From contig JBFLZB010000001.1 of assembly GCA_040756475.1 (NCBI GenBank), positions 38,690 to 96,502 of the forward strand: a stretch of DNA of 57,813 bases, given 5' to 3'. Below are positions 1 through 7,114 of this stretch, piece after piece. Source of the stretch: Thermodesulfobacteriota bacterium (GTDB lineage Bacteria; Desulfobacterota; Deferrisomatia; Deferrisomatales; JACRMM01). Every line of letters begins with the position of its first letter. Positions within the stretch are counted from its first letter, which is position 1. A program made the translations under genes and the position numbers. A model generated the notes under the pieces. That model was not told where the DNA came from and made no database searches. It worked only from the letters and a program-made list of their open reading frames with translations.

Positions 1-15
1 GGACCCATGGGACGG

Positions 16-58
16 ATGGGTGGAAAGTGCCCGCCTTCGGGGGTTTCCTTCCACCCAT
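16..58 (+). terminator. possible hairpin upstream of hisB
   Basis: A 10-bp perfect inverted repeat, ATGGGTGGAA at 16-25 and TTCCACCCAT at 49-58, encloses a GC-rich loop. It could end an upstream transcript lying outside the window. No T-tract follows, so intrinsic termination is uncertain. Confidence 0.3.
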
Positions 59-89
59 AGGTCCCATAAGTCCCATCGGTCCCATGAAG
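54..89 (-). repeat. four 9-bp tandem repeats, unit ACCTATGGG on the minus strand
   Basis: Plus-strand units CCCATAGGT, CCCATAAGT, CCCATCGGT and CCCATGAAG run head to tail. The first is the exact reverse complement of the ACCTATGGG unit repeated eight times at 19248-19319, so the same unit occurs in both orientations about 19 kb apart. The tract lies 48 bp upstream of hisB. Confidence 0.75.
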
Positions 90-137
90 ACCAGGCTCGG
101 GCCCTGTAGCCCATCACCCGTCACCCGGAGAGTTCCC

Positions 138-725
138 ATGTCCCGCAAGGCCGAGGTCGAGAGGAAGACGAAGGAGACCGAGATCCGGGTGGAGCTGGAC
201 CTCGACGGCACCGGGTCGGCGCGGATCGAGACGGGGGTCGGGTTCCTGGACCACATGCTCACCCACGTGGCGGTGCACGGGTTCTTCGACTTGGGGGCCG
301 CCGCCCGGGGGGACGTCCACGTGGACTTCCACCACACCGTGGAGGACGTGGGCATCGCCCTGGGGGAGGCCGTGTCACGGGCGTTGGGGGACCGGCGGGG
401 CATCGCCCGGTACGGGGAGGCCACCGTGCCCATGGACGAGGCCCTGGCCCAAGTGGTGCTCGACCTCTCCGGCCGCACCCACCTCTCCTACGACGACGGC
501 CTGGCGCCGGGCAAGGTGGGGGAGGTGGACATCGAGCTCTTCCGGGAGTTCTTCGAGGCCTTCGCCCGCGCCGCCGGCGCCACCGTGCACGTGCGGGTGA
601 CCTCGGGCCGCAACGCCCACCACGTGATCGAGGCCGTCTTCAAGGCCTTTGCCCGCGCCCTGGATCGCGCCACCCAACCCGACCCCCGCCGCCAGGGCGT
701 GCCCTCCACCAAGGGCAGCCTGTGA
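138..725 (+). CDS. hisB: imidazoleglycerol-phosphate dehydratase HisB
   Basis: Dehydrates imidazole-glycerol phosphate to imidazole-acetol phosphate in cytosolic histidine synthesis. The 195-residue protein is the usual length of the monofunctional enzyme. It shows the metal-binding signatures [10 protein letters not shown] (residues 34-43), [14 protein letters not shown] (from residue 65) and [15 protein letters not shown] near the C-terminus, which are family hallmarks. The ATG at 138 is chosen because it begins the conserved [16 protein letters not shown] start; the frame is open further upstream, but only through repeat DNA. It is the first gene of a his cluster continuing with hisH, hisA, hisF and hisE. 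No phosphatase domain of the enterobacterial bifunctional HisB is present. Confidence 0.96.
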   Translation: MSRKAEVERKTKETEIRVELDLDGTGSARIETGVGFLDHMLTHVAVHGFFDLGAAARGDVHVDFHHTVEDVGIALGEAVSRALGDRRGIARYGEATVPMDEALAQVVLDLSGRTHLSYDDGLAPGKVGEVDIELFREFFEAFARAAGATVHVRVTSGRNAHHVIEAVFKAFARALDRATQPDPRRQGVPSTKGSL

Positions 726-733
726 AGCGCGGC

Positions 734-761
734 GGGTGACGGGTGACGGGTGACGGGTGAC
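734..761 (+). repeat. GGGTGAC heptamer, four copies
   Basis: Four perfect head-to-tail 7-bp units begin 8 bp after the hisB stop. The same heptamer recurs as its complement at 113-126 and 19330-19350, and in degenerate form before hisE. Confidence 0.85.
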
Positions 762-783
762 GGGTAAAGAGTCGGATCGGTCC

Positions 784-805
784 GATCCGACCGATCGGTC
801 CGAAA
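784..805 (+). repeat. 22-bp core element, copy 1
   Basis: This 22-bp palindrome-rich segment, built from GATCCGACC and GATCGGTCC half-elements, is identical to positions 3188-3209 upstream of hisE. In both places it is followed by a CAACGGACAAC-type tract leading to a start codon. Confidence 0.8.
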
Positions 806-812
806 CCACAAC

Positions 813-882
813 GGACAACGGACAACGGACAACGGACAACGGACAACGGACAACGGACAACGGACCACAGACCACGGACCAC
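813..882 (+). repeat. GGACAAC heptamer, seven perfect plus three degenerate copies
   Basis: Seven exact GGACAAC units (813-861) are followed by three variant units of the form GGACCAC. The array ends 6 bp before the hisH ATG and so takes up the normal ribosome-binding region; no clear Shine-Dalgarno sequence is visible there. Confidence 0.85.
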
Positions 883-888
883 GGACCC

Positions 889-1536
889 ATGCTGATCATC
901 GTCGATTACGACTCCGGCAACCTGCGCAGCGTGCAGAAGGCCTTCGAGTCCCTGGGGGCCGAGGCCGTGGTGACGCGGGATCCGGCGCGGGTGCGCGACG
1001 CCCGGGCCCTGGTGCTCCCGGGCCAGGGGGCGTTTCGGGACTGCATGGGGAAGCTCGAGAGCTTCGGGCTGGCTCAGCCGGTGCGGGACCGCATCCTCGC
1101 CGGGGTGCCGTTTCTGGGCATTTGCGTGGGCTACCAGCTCCTCTTCGACGAGAGCGAGGAGCACGGGCGCACCGAGGGGTTCGGGCTCCTGCGGGGGCGG
1201 GTGGTGCGCTTCCCCCACGAACTGCGCGACGCAGACCAGCGCCTCAAGGTGCCCCACATGGGCTGGAACCGTCTCCACAAGCGGCGCGACGTGGACGTGC
1301 TCGCCGGGGTGGCCGAGGGGGACTACGTCTACTTCGTCCACTCCTACTATCCGGTGCCCGAGGACCCGGGGGTAGTGGCCACCACCACCGCCTACGGGCT
1401 GGAGTTCGCTTCCAGCGTGGCCCGGGACAACCTGTACGCCTGCCAGTTCCACCCGGAGAAGAGCCAGCGGGTGGGGCTCGCGATCCTGAGGGCCTTCTGG
1501 GAGAAGGCGCAGAAGGGAGCGGCGCCGTGCTCGTGA
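889..1536 (+). CDS. hisH: imidazole glycerol phosphate synthase, glutaminase subunit HisH
   Basis: Class I glutamine amidotransferase that supplies ammonia to HisF for imidazole-ring formation. The 215-residue product begins MLIIVDYDSGNLRSV. The nucleophile motif reads FLGICVGYQLLF, and the His/Glu of the triad lie in CQFHPEKSQ, so the catalytic set is complete. The oxyanion-strand region carries the family-typical PGQGAF. The ATG at 889 gives the standard N-terminus; upstream sequence in frame is heptamer repeat. The 3' end overlaps hisA by 10 bp, suggesting translational coupling. A HisF partner lies 0.85 kb downstream. Confidence 0.96.
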   Translation: MLIIVDYDSGNLRSVQKAFESLGAEAVVTRDPARVRDARALVLPGQGAFRDCMGKLESFGLAQPVRDRILAGVPFLGICVGYQLLFDESEEHGRTEGFGLLRGRVVRFPHELRDADQRLKVPHMGWNRLHKRRDVDVLAGVAEGDYVYFVHSYYPVPEDPGVVATTTAYGLEFASSVARDNLYACQFHPEKSQRVGLAILRAFWEKAQKGAAPCS

Positions 1537-2264
1537 TTCCCGCGATCGACTTGAAGGGGGGGCGCTGCGTGCGCCTGCGCCAGGGGCGGATGGAGGACGA
1601 CACGGTCTACGGCGACGACCCGGCGGCGGTGGCCCGGCGCTGGGCGGAGCTCGGGGCGCGCCGCATCCACCTGGTGGATCTCGACGGGGCCTTCGCGGGC
1701 CGCCCGGAGAACCTGGCGGCCGTGCGGGCCGTGCGGCGGGCCGTGGATGTGGAGCTGGAGCTCGGGGGAGGCATTCGGGACGAGGCCACGGCGGAGCGGC
1801 TCTTCGCCGAGGGCCTCGACTACGTGATCCTGGGCACGGCCGCCCTGGAGGAGCCGGCGCTGGTGGGCCGCGTGTCGACGGCCCATCCGGGCAGGGTCCT
1901 GGTGGGCATCGACGCCCGGGATGGCTGCGTGGCGGTGCGCGGCTGGGCCGAAGTCTCCCGCACCCGGGCCGTGGACCTGGCCCGGACGCTCGCCGGCCAG
2001 GGCGCCGCCGGGTTCGTCTTCACCGACATCGAGCGCGACGGCATGCAAACCGGCGTGAATCGGGAAGCCACCGCGGAGTTCGCCCGCCACGCCGGAGCCC
2101 CCGTCATCGCTTCCGGCGGCGTCTCCGACCTCGCCGACATCGAACGCCTCCTCCCCCTGGAAGCCGACGGCGTCGTCGGCGTCATCACCGGACGCGCGCT
2201 TTACGAAGGAACACTGGATCTGGCCCAGGCTTTGGCGGTGGTGCGCAGAGCAGCGGGCCCATGA
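1527..2264 (+). CDS. hisA: phosphoribosylformimino-5-aminoimidazole carboxamide ribotide isomerase HisA
   Basis: TIM-barrel isomerase converting ProFAR to PRFAR in histidine synthesis. The 245-residue protein starts at a GTG (1527) inside the end of hisH, giving the conserved [17 protein letters not shown]. Further signatures are [27 protein letters not shown] and [11 protein letters not shown], the phosphate-binding and catalytic loops of the family. The GTG start and 10-bp overlap fit translational coupling to hisH. A 121-bp gap with GCACGTT heptamers separates it from hisF. Confidence 0.96.
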   Translation: MLVIPAIDLKGGRCVRLRQGRMEDDTVYGDDPAAVARRWAELGARRIHLVDLDGAFAGRPENLAAVRAVRRAVDVELELGGGIRDEATAERLFAEGLDYVILGTAALEEPALVGRVSTAHPGRVLVGIDARDGCVAVRGWAEVSRTRAVDLARTLAGQGAAGFVFTDIERDGMQTGVNREATAEFARHAGAPVIASGGVSDLADIERLLPLEADGVVGVITGRALYEGTLDLAQALAVVRRAAGP

Positions 2265-2285
2265 GGGGAGGGCGCGTTGGGCGTG

Positions 2286-2306
2286 GCACGTTGCACGTTG
2301 CACGTT
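2286..2306 (+). repeat. GCACGTT heptamer, three copies
   Basis: Three perfect 7-bp units lie in the hisA-hisF spacer. A related series of seven heptamers, GTTGCAC and relatives, lies at 19151-19199. Confidence 0.75.
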
Positions 2307-2385
2307 GGGGAACGTGAGCCGTGGAACGGGTCGTGCCGGATCGTCACCCCAACGAGCAACCCGCAACACACAACGAGCCACCCCC

Positions 2386-3153
2386 ATGCTCGCCAAACGC
2401 ATCATCCCCTGCCTCGACGTGAACGCCGGCCGCGTGGTCAAGGGCACGAATTTCGTCAACCTCCGGGACGCGGGCGACCCGGTGGAGGTGGCCCGCATCT
2501 ACGACGAGCAGGGGGCCGACGAGCTTACCTTCCTCGACATCACGGCTTCCAGCGACGAGCGCGCCATCATCCTCGACGTGGTGCGGGCCACCGCCGAGCG
2601 GGTCTTCATGCCGCTGACCGTGGGAGGCGGGGTCCGGGAGATCGCCGACGTGCGGGGGCTCCTTTTGGCCGGTGCCGACAAGGTCTCGGTGAACACCGCC
2701 GCGGTGCACCGGCCCGAGTTCGTGGAGGAGGCCTCGCGCCGCTTCGGCTCCCAGTGCATCGTCGTGGCCATCGACGCCAAGAGGCGCGGCCCCGGCCCGG
2801 GGGAAGGGTGGGAGGTGTACACCCACGGGGGCCGGCGCCCCACCGGCATCGACGCCCTGGAGTGGGCCCGGCGCATGGAAGCCCTGGGGGCGGGCGAAAT
2901 CCTGCTCACCAGCATGGACGCCGACGGCACCAAGGACGGCTTCGACATCCCGCTCACCCGGGCGGTGTCGGAAGCGGTGGAGATCCCCGTGATCGCCTCG
3001 GGGGGCGCCGGCAACGCCGAGCACATGTGGGAGGCCCTCACTGCCGGCAAGGCCGACGCCGCCCTGGCCGCGAGCATCTTCCACTTCCGTGAGCTCACCA
3101 TCGCCGACGTCAAGCGCCTGCTGGCCGCCCGCGGCGTGCCCGTGAGGCTGTGA
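2386..3153 (+). CDS. hisF: imidazole glycerol phosphate synthase, cyclase subunit HisF
   Basis: Uses ammonia from HisH to convert PRFAR to imidazole-glycerol phosphate and AICAR. The 255-residue TIM barrel begins [20 protein letters not shown], the family's conserved start with the catalytic Asp in CLDV. The second catalytic Asp is in [11 protein letters not shown], and the phosphate loops [12 protein letters not shown] and [10 protein letters not shown] are present. The ATG at 2386 is supported by homology; the frame extends upstream only through low-complexity spacer. It ends 80 bp before hisE. Confidence 0.96.
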   Translation: MLAKRIIPCLDVNAGRVVKGTNFVNLRDAGDPVEVARIYDEQGADELTFLDITASSDERAIILDVVRATAERVFMPLTVGGGVREIADVRGLLLAGADKVSVNTAAVHRPEFVEEASRRFGSQCIVVAIDAKRRGPGPGEGWEVYTHGGRRPTGIDALEWARRMEALGAGEILLTSMDADGTKDGFDIPLTRAVSEAVEIPVIASGGAGNAEHMWEALTAGKADAALAASIFHFRELTIADVKRLLAARGVPVRL

Positions 3154-3187
3154 CGGGCGGGTGAAGGGTGACGGGTGAGATCCGACC

Positions 3188-3209
3188 GATCCGACCGATC
3201 GGTCCGAAA
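3188..3209 (+). repeat. 22-bp core element, copy 2
   Basis: Identical to 784-805. It is flanked on the left by degenerate GGGTGAC units and on the right by AACGGACAAC reaching the hisE start at 3234, so the whole composite spacer of hisB-hisH is recapitulated in shorter form. Confidence 0.8.
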
Positions 3210-3233
3210 ACACAACAGACAACGGACAACCCC

Positions 3234-3581
3234 ATGCCCATCCTCGACCGCATCTACCACGTCATCCTCGACCGGAAGGCGAACCCCCAGCCCGACTCCT
3301 ACGTGTGCCGGCTCCTGGGCAAGGGGGAGGACAAGATCCTCCAGAAGGTGGGGGAGGAGGCGGTGGAGACGATCCTGGCCGCCAAGTCCGGGGACGAGGA
3401 CGCCCTGGTCTACGAGCTCGCCGACCTTGCCTTCCACTGCCTGGTGCTCCTGGGCGCCCGCGGCATTCCGCCCGACCGGGTCGCCCGGGAGCTGGAGCGC
3501 CGCTTCGGCACCTCGGGGGTGGCCGAGAAGGCGAGCCGCGGAGGTGCTGGCCACCGAGAAGAAGACCCCTCGACAGGATGA
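3234..3581 (+). CDS. hisE: phosphoribosyl-ATP pyrophosphatase HisE
   Basis: Hydrolyses phosphoribosyl-ATP to phosphoribosyl-AMP, an early step of the histidine pathway. The 115-residue product is a stand-alone HisE (MazG-like all-alpha fold) with [15 protein letters not shown] and [16 protein letters not shown] carrying the acidic metal-binding helices. HisI, the next enzyme, is not fused to it and is not found in the window. The last codons overlap an ACAGGATG repeat that also supplies the stop codon. It is the last clear his gene of the cluster. Confidence 0.94.
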   Translation: MPILDRIYHVILDRKANPQPDSYVCRLLGKGEDKILQKVGEEAVETILAAKSGDEDALVYELADLAFHCLVLLGARGIPPDRVARELERRFGTSGVAEKASRGGAGHREEDPSTG

Positions 3582-3665
3582 CAGGATGGACAGGATGGGG
3601 CGGATCGGAGAGGGCGCCCTCTTTCCTCTTCCGGTCCCTATCCTATGTATCCTGTCATCCTGTCC
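3572..3665. repeat. inverted repeat after hisE
   Basis: The left arm (3572-3587, two tandem ACAGGATG-type units) is the exact 16-bp reverse complement of part of the right arm (3649-3665). The 61-bp spacer is long for an intrinsic terminator, although it may still act as one. The hisE stop codon lies inside the left arm. Confidence 0.55.
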
Positions 3666-3713
3666 ACCGTACTCCCCGCACCTCGTACCTAGCTCCCGCA
3701 CGGAGTCCTTCAA

Positions 3714-4016
3714 ATGAACATCGCCCGCGTCGCCCAAGCCGCTTCTTTTTCTCCGGAGAAGGCGTCCAAGGTTTCCCTGGCCGACGGGGCCCACGCCCGG
3801 GTCACCTTGTGGTGCCTGGAATCTGGGCAAGACATCCACCCCCACGCCCACGCGGGGGACCACGTGTGGGTCGTCGAACAGGGGCGCGGGTGGTTCCTGC
3901 GGGATGGGGAGGAGGTCCCGGTGGAGGCGGGCACCGTGGTCTTTGCCCCGGCCGGGGAGGTCCACGGCATGCGGGCGGATACCCGCCTGGTCTTCGTCTC
4001 GGTGAGCGCCGGCTGA
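3714..4016 (+). CDS. small cupin-domain protein
   Basis: A 100-residue single-domain cupin. The metal-site motif reads [16 protein letters not shown], followed by the second cupin motif [18 protein letters not shown] with a further His. Such proteins form one beta-barrel that usually binds a divalent metal; the substrate cannot be deduced. A GGAG sequence sits about 7 bp before the ATG. It lies between his and glutamate synthase genes on the same strand, but nothing directly links it to either pathway. Confidence 0.8.
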   Translation: MNIARVAQAASFSPEKASKVSLADGAHARVTLWCLESGQDIHPHAHAGDHVWVVEQGRGWFLRDGEEVPVEAGTVVFAPAGEVHGMRADTRLVFVSVSAG

Positions 4017-4213
4017 CACCCGGAACGATGCCCGGTTCCCCGGATGGGCCGGGCGGCTGCCTAAAGTCTGGACAGTTCCTCCCCCTTGGTCGGTCGCATC
4101 TCCGCCCCGGCGGGGGTGGTCGGCGTCCGGGCATGCCTAGTTGTTGAGCAAATCCGCGGCCCCGGCCGGTACGCCCTCCCGCAGAGCCCCCGGAAACTCC
4201 CTCCAAATCAACC

Positions 4214-4230
4214 TTGGCCCGTTCCTTGCT
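4214..4230 (+). promoter_or_regulatory. sigma-54 (-24/-12) promoter for glutamate synthase
   Basis: TTGGCCCGTTCCTTGCT matches the sigma-54 consensus YTGGCACGRNNNTTGCW at all but two defined positions. The GG and GC dinucleotides are separated by exactly 10 bp. The expected start of transcription is near 4241, about 50 bp before the first glutamate synthase ATG. Nitrogen-responsive control through an NtrC-type activator would suit the genes; no activator site was identified. Confidence 0.65.
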
Positions 4231-4289
4231 ACAAGTCGGCGGGGGCCGGCCTGCGCCCCTGCACCGCGACCCCGGCAAGGAGACCCCGT

Positions 4290-5429
4290 ATGTGCCGACT
4301 GTGTGCCCTCGTTTCGTCGCAGTACTTCTCGCCCATGGAGGCGGTCCAGGCCCTGGAGACCATGAAGGAGGGCCACGACGGCTCGGGCCTGGGGTTGACG
4401 CTTCGGGACCTGGGGGGTGAGTTCGAAGGGATCAAGGAGTTCCCCATCCTCTCCGGCATCACCTCCGAGCGGGGCTACTTCGAGCTCGACGACTACATGG
4501 TAGCCCAGGGGTTCCGCACGAAGCTCTTGTGGGACCCCTCCATCACCCTCAAGCCGGGGATGAGCATCCGGCGGCGGGACCGCTACATCGTCAAGGCCTT
4601 CGACTACCCCGACCGGATGAAGGACAGGCCCTGGGAGGAGAAGGCCGAGTTTCTAACCCGCACCCGGGTGGAGCTTCGCAAGATGGGGGAGGCCGACGAC
4701 TCCATCATCGTCTTCAGCTTCTGGCCCGACGTGGTGACCCTGAAGGAGGTGGGGGACCCCCTGGAGGTGGGCGAGTTCTTCGGCCTCGACTCAAAGCCCA
4801 TCCCGGCCAAGATCGTCTTCGCCCAGGGGCGCCAGAACACCAACTACGCCATCAACCTCTACGCATGCCACCCCTTCTTCCTCCAGGGGATGTTCACCAT
4901 GACCAACGGCGAGAACACGGCGTTCGTCCCCATCCGCGAGTACCTGACCAGCCGGGGCAACCCCGCCTACATGGGCTACAACTCCGACAGCGAGGTGTTC
5001 GCCCACATCCTGCACTACACCCGGCGCAGGCTCGGGTACCCCCTCAAGTATTACAAGGACGTGCTCACCCCCCTCAAGGACGAGGAGATGGAGCGGCGCA
5101 AGGACCGCGACGCCCTGCGGCTCATGAAGCGCAGCCTGCGGATGCTCACCATCGACGGCCCCAACTGCGTCATCGGCTGCGACGGGGACGGCACCGTGTT
5201 CATGGTGCAGGATGCCAAGAAGCTGCGGCCCGGGGTGGTGGGGGGGGTGCGCGGCAAGGTGGGACTCATGTCCGAGGTGTGCGGGCTGGCCTCGGCGGTG
5301 CCCGGCCGCGACGTGGACAAAGACGTGTTCCCGATGAAATACGACCTGGTGAGCGTGCGCCCCGGGGCGGAGGAGATCGAGGTATGGAATCAGCGGGACG
5401 GCTCGACGTCAACCATCAGCTTAGCCTAA
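4290..5429 (+). CDS. glutamate synthase, glutaminase (class II amidotransferase) subunit
   Basis: Corresponds to the N-terminal amidotransferase domain of large-chain glutamate synthase, here a separate 379-residue protein. After Met removal the N-terminus is Cys2 (MCRLCALVSSQYF), the expected N-terminal nucleophile. MKEGHDGSGLGLTLRDLGG and MTNGENTAFVPIREYL match the glutamine-binding region of class II amidotransferases. The ATG at 4290 is fixed by the catalytic Cys. It overlaps the next gene by 46 bp. Split GltB domains of this kind are known from archaea and some anaerobic bacteria. The subunit would release ammonia from glutamine and pass it to the FMN subunit. Confidence 0.9.
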   Translation: MCRLCALVSSQYFSPMEAVQALETMKEGHDGSGLGLTLRDLGGEFEGIKEFPILSGITSERGYFELDDYMVAQGFRTKLLWDPSITLKPGMSIRRRDRYIVKAFDYPDRMKDRPWEEKAEFLTRTRVELRKMGEADDSIIVFSFWPDVVTLKEVGDPLEVGEFFGLDSKPIPAKIVFAQGRQNTNYAINLYACHPFFLQGMFTMTNGENTAFVPIREYLTSRGNPAYMGYNSDSEVFAHILHYTRRRLGYPLKYYKDVLTPLKDEEMERRKDRDALRLMKRSLRMLTIDGPNCVIGCDGDGTVFMVQDAKKLRPGVVGGVRGKVGLMSEVCGLASAVPGRDVDKDVFPMKYDLVSVRPGAEEIEVWNQRDGSTSTISLA

Positions 5430-7039
5430 ACGACCTTCCCTACATCGTCCGCTGGGACGACCCCCACTGCACCCGGTGCGGCCGGTGCACCTCGGTGTGC
5501 CCTGTGAAGGCCATCGAGCCCGGGGTCTTCGAGAAGCGGGTGGTGGAGTCCACGGGACCCGCCCCCTTGCCCACCACGGTGCGCAAGGTGGTGTCGGGCG
5601 TGCGCCAGGTCACCGACGTGAAGCGCCGGTGCATCGGCTGCGCTACCTGCCGGCTCGTGTGCCCCAACGACGCCATCGCGCCCGAGTTCAACCCGGCCAA
5701 CAAGTTCGCGTGGCACGTGACCCAGGGGGGCGAGCCCTACAAGCGGGGCGGACGCCGCAACGACCCGGGCACCTCCACCCTGGACCGGCTCAAGTTCACC
5801 CGCATCTCGATGCTCACCGACCCGGCGCTGGACGCGGGCCGGCACGAGTTTCGGGTGCGCACCTATCTCGGCCGGAATCTGCCCCCCGAGGCCCTGCCCC
5901 TTCGGATCGAGGGCAACGACCTCGTCCCGGACGGCACGCCCTTCATCCCCCCCGTGCGGGAGATCTTCCCCATCCGCATCGGCGGCATGTCGGTGGGCGC
6001 CCTCTCCCCCCACATGTGGGAGGGGCTCGCCCAGGGTGTGGCGTATCTCAACGAGGTGGAGAAGCTCCCCGTGGTGATGTGCACGGGCGAGGGCGGCATG
6101 CCCCCCAGGCTCCTCAAGAGCCCGTTCCTCAAGTACTTCATACTCCAGATTGCCTCGGGCTACTTCGGGTGGGACGAGATCCTGCGGGCCGTGCCCGACA
6201 TGCAGTGCGACCCCGCCGCCATCGAGATCAAGTACGGCCAGGGGGCGAAGCCCGGCGACGGCGGGCTCCTCATGGCCAGCAAGGTCTTGAAGCTCATCGC
6301 CCGCATCCGGGGGGTGCCGGAATTCGTCGACCTGGCGTCGCCGCCCACCCACCAGACCAAGTACTCCATCGAAGAAGCCGTGGCGAAGATGATCACCTCC
6401 ATGTCCCTGGCGTTTGGTTTCCGGGTGCCCGTGTACCCCAAGATCTCCGGCACCAAGACGGCGCTCGCGGTGCTGAACAACCTGGCCCGCAACCCCTTTG
6501 CGGCGGCCCTGACCATCGACGGGGAGGACGGAGGCACGGGGGCCGCCTACAACGTGAGCCTCGACAAGATGGGCCACCCCATCGCCTCGAACCTGCGGGA
6601 GTGCTACCTGACGCTCGTGAAGCTCGGCAAGCAAAACGAGCTGCCGCTCTTTGCGGCCGGGGGCGTGGGCAAGCACGGCAACCTGGTCGCCAACGCCGCG
6701 GCGCTGATCATGCTGGGCGCCTCGGGAGCCGACTGCGCCAAGTACGTGATGCAGGCGGCCGCCGGCTGCCTGGGGGACGAGCGAAACCGCTGCAATATCT
6801 GCAACACGGGCAAGTGCCCCCGGGGCATCACCACCCAGGACCCCAAGCTCTACCGGCGGCTCGATCCCGACAACGTGGCTCAGCGGGTGGTGGACACCTT
6901 CGTGGCGGCCGACCGGGAGCTCAAGAAGATCTTCGCCCCCATGGGCCGCTCCACCGAGCTCCCCATCGGGATGTCCGACGGCCTGAGCGTGGACGACCCC
7001 GCGGTGGCCCAGCGCCTCCAGATCGGGTACGCGTGCTAG
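5384..7039 (+). CDS. glutamate synthase, FMN-binding synthase subunit with N-terminal ferredoxin domain
   Basis: A 551-residue central (synthase) domain of glutamate synthase, which adds ammonia to 2-oxoglutarate. The N-terminus carries two [4Fe-4S] motifs, CTRCGRCTSVCPVKAI and CIGCATCRLVCPNDAI. The TIM-barrel FMN domain follows with GGMSVGALSPHMWEGLA, KIKY-like EIKYGQGAKPGDGG and TIDGEDGGTGAAY. The 3Fe-4S-type motif CNICNTGKCPRGITTQDP is near the C-terminus. The start at 5384 has the purine-rich GAGGAGATCGAGG just upstream and overlaps the preceding gene by 46 bp. The N-terminal ferredoxin domain suggests electron input through iron-sulfur clusters rather than direct NADPH binding. Confidence 0.92.
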   Translation: MESAGRLDVNHQLSLNDLPYIVRWDDPHCTRCGRCTSVCPVKAIEPGVFEKRVVESTGPAPLPTTVRKVVSGVRQVTDVKRRCIGCATCRLVCPNDAIAPEFNPANKFAWHVTQGGEPYKRGGRRNDPGTSTLDRLKFTRISMLTDPALDAGRHEFRVRTYLGRNLPPEALPLRIEGNDLVPDGTPFIPPVREIFPIRIGGMSVGALSPHMWEGLAQGVAYLNEVEKLPVVMCTGEGGMPPRLLKSPFLKYFILQIASGYFGWDEILRAVPDMQCDPAAIEIKYGQGAKPGDGGLLMASKVLKLIARIRGVPEFVDLASPPTHQTKYSIEEAVAKMITSMSLAFGFRVPVYPKISGTKTALAVLNNLARNPFAAALTIDGEDGGTGAAYNVSLDKMGHPIASNLRECYLTLVKLGKQNELPLFAAGGVGKHGNLVANAAALIMLGASGADCAKYVMQAAAGCLGDERNRCNICNTGKCPRGITTQDPKLYRRLDPDNVAQRVVDTFVAADRELKKIFAPMGRSTELPIGMSDGLSVDDPAVAQRLQIGYAC

Positions 7040-7114
7040 CGGGGGTCGGGCGCGTCTGACCCGTCGGACGCCCCGCCGGCCGCACGAACACCAGGAGCCA
7101 ACAGGAGCTCTTTC

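Noticed and set aside
138-3581. hisI or a bifunctional hisIE in the his cluster
   Set aside because: The 115-residue HisE has no cyclohydrolase domain, and no other HisI-like sequence was seen in the window.
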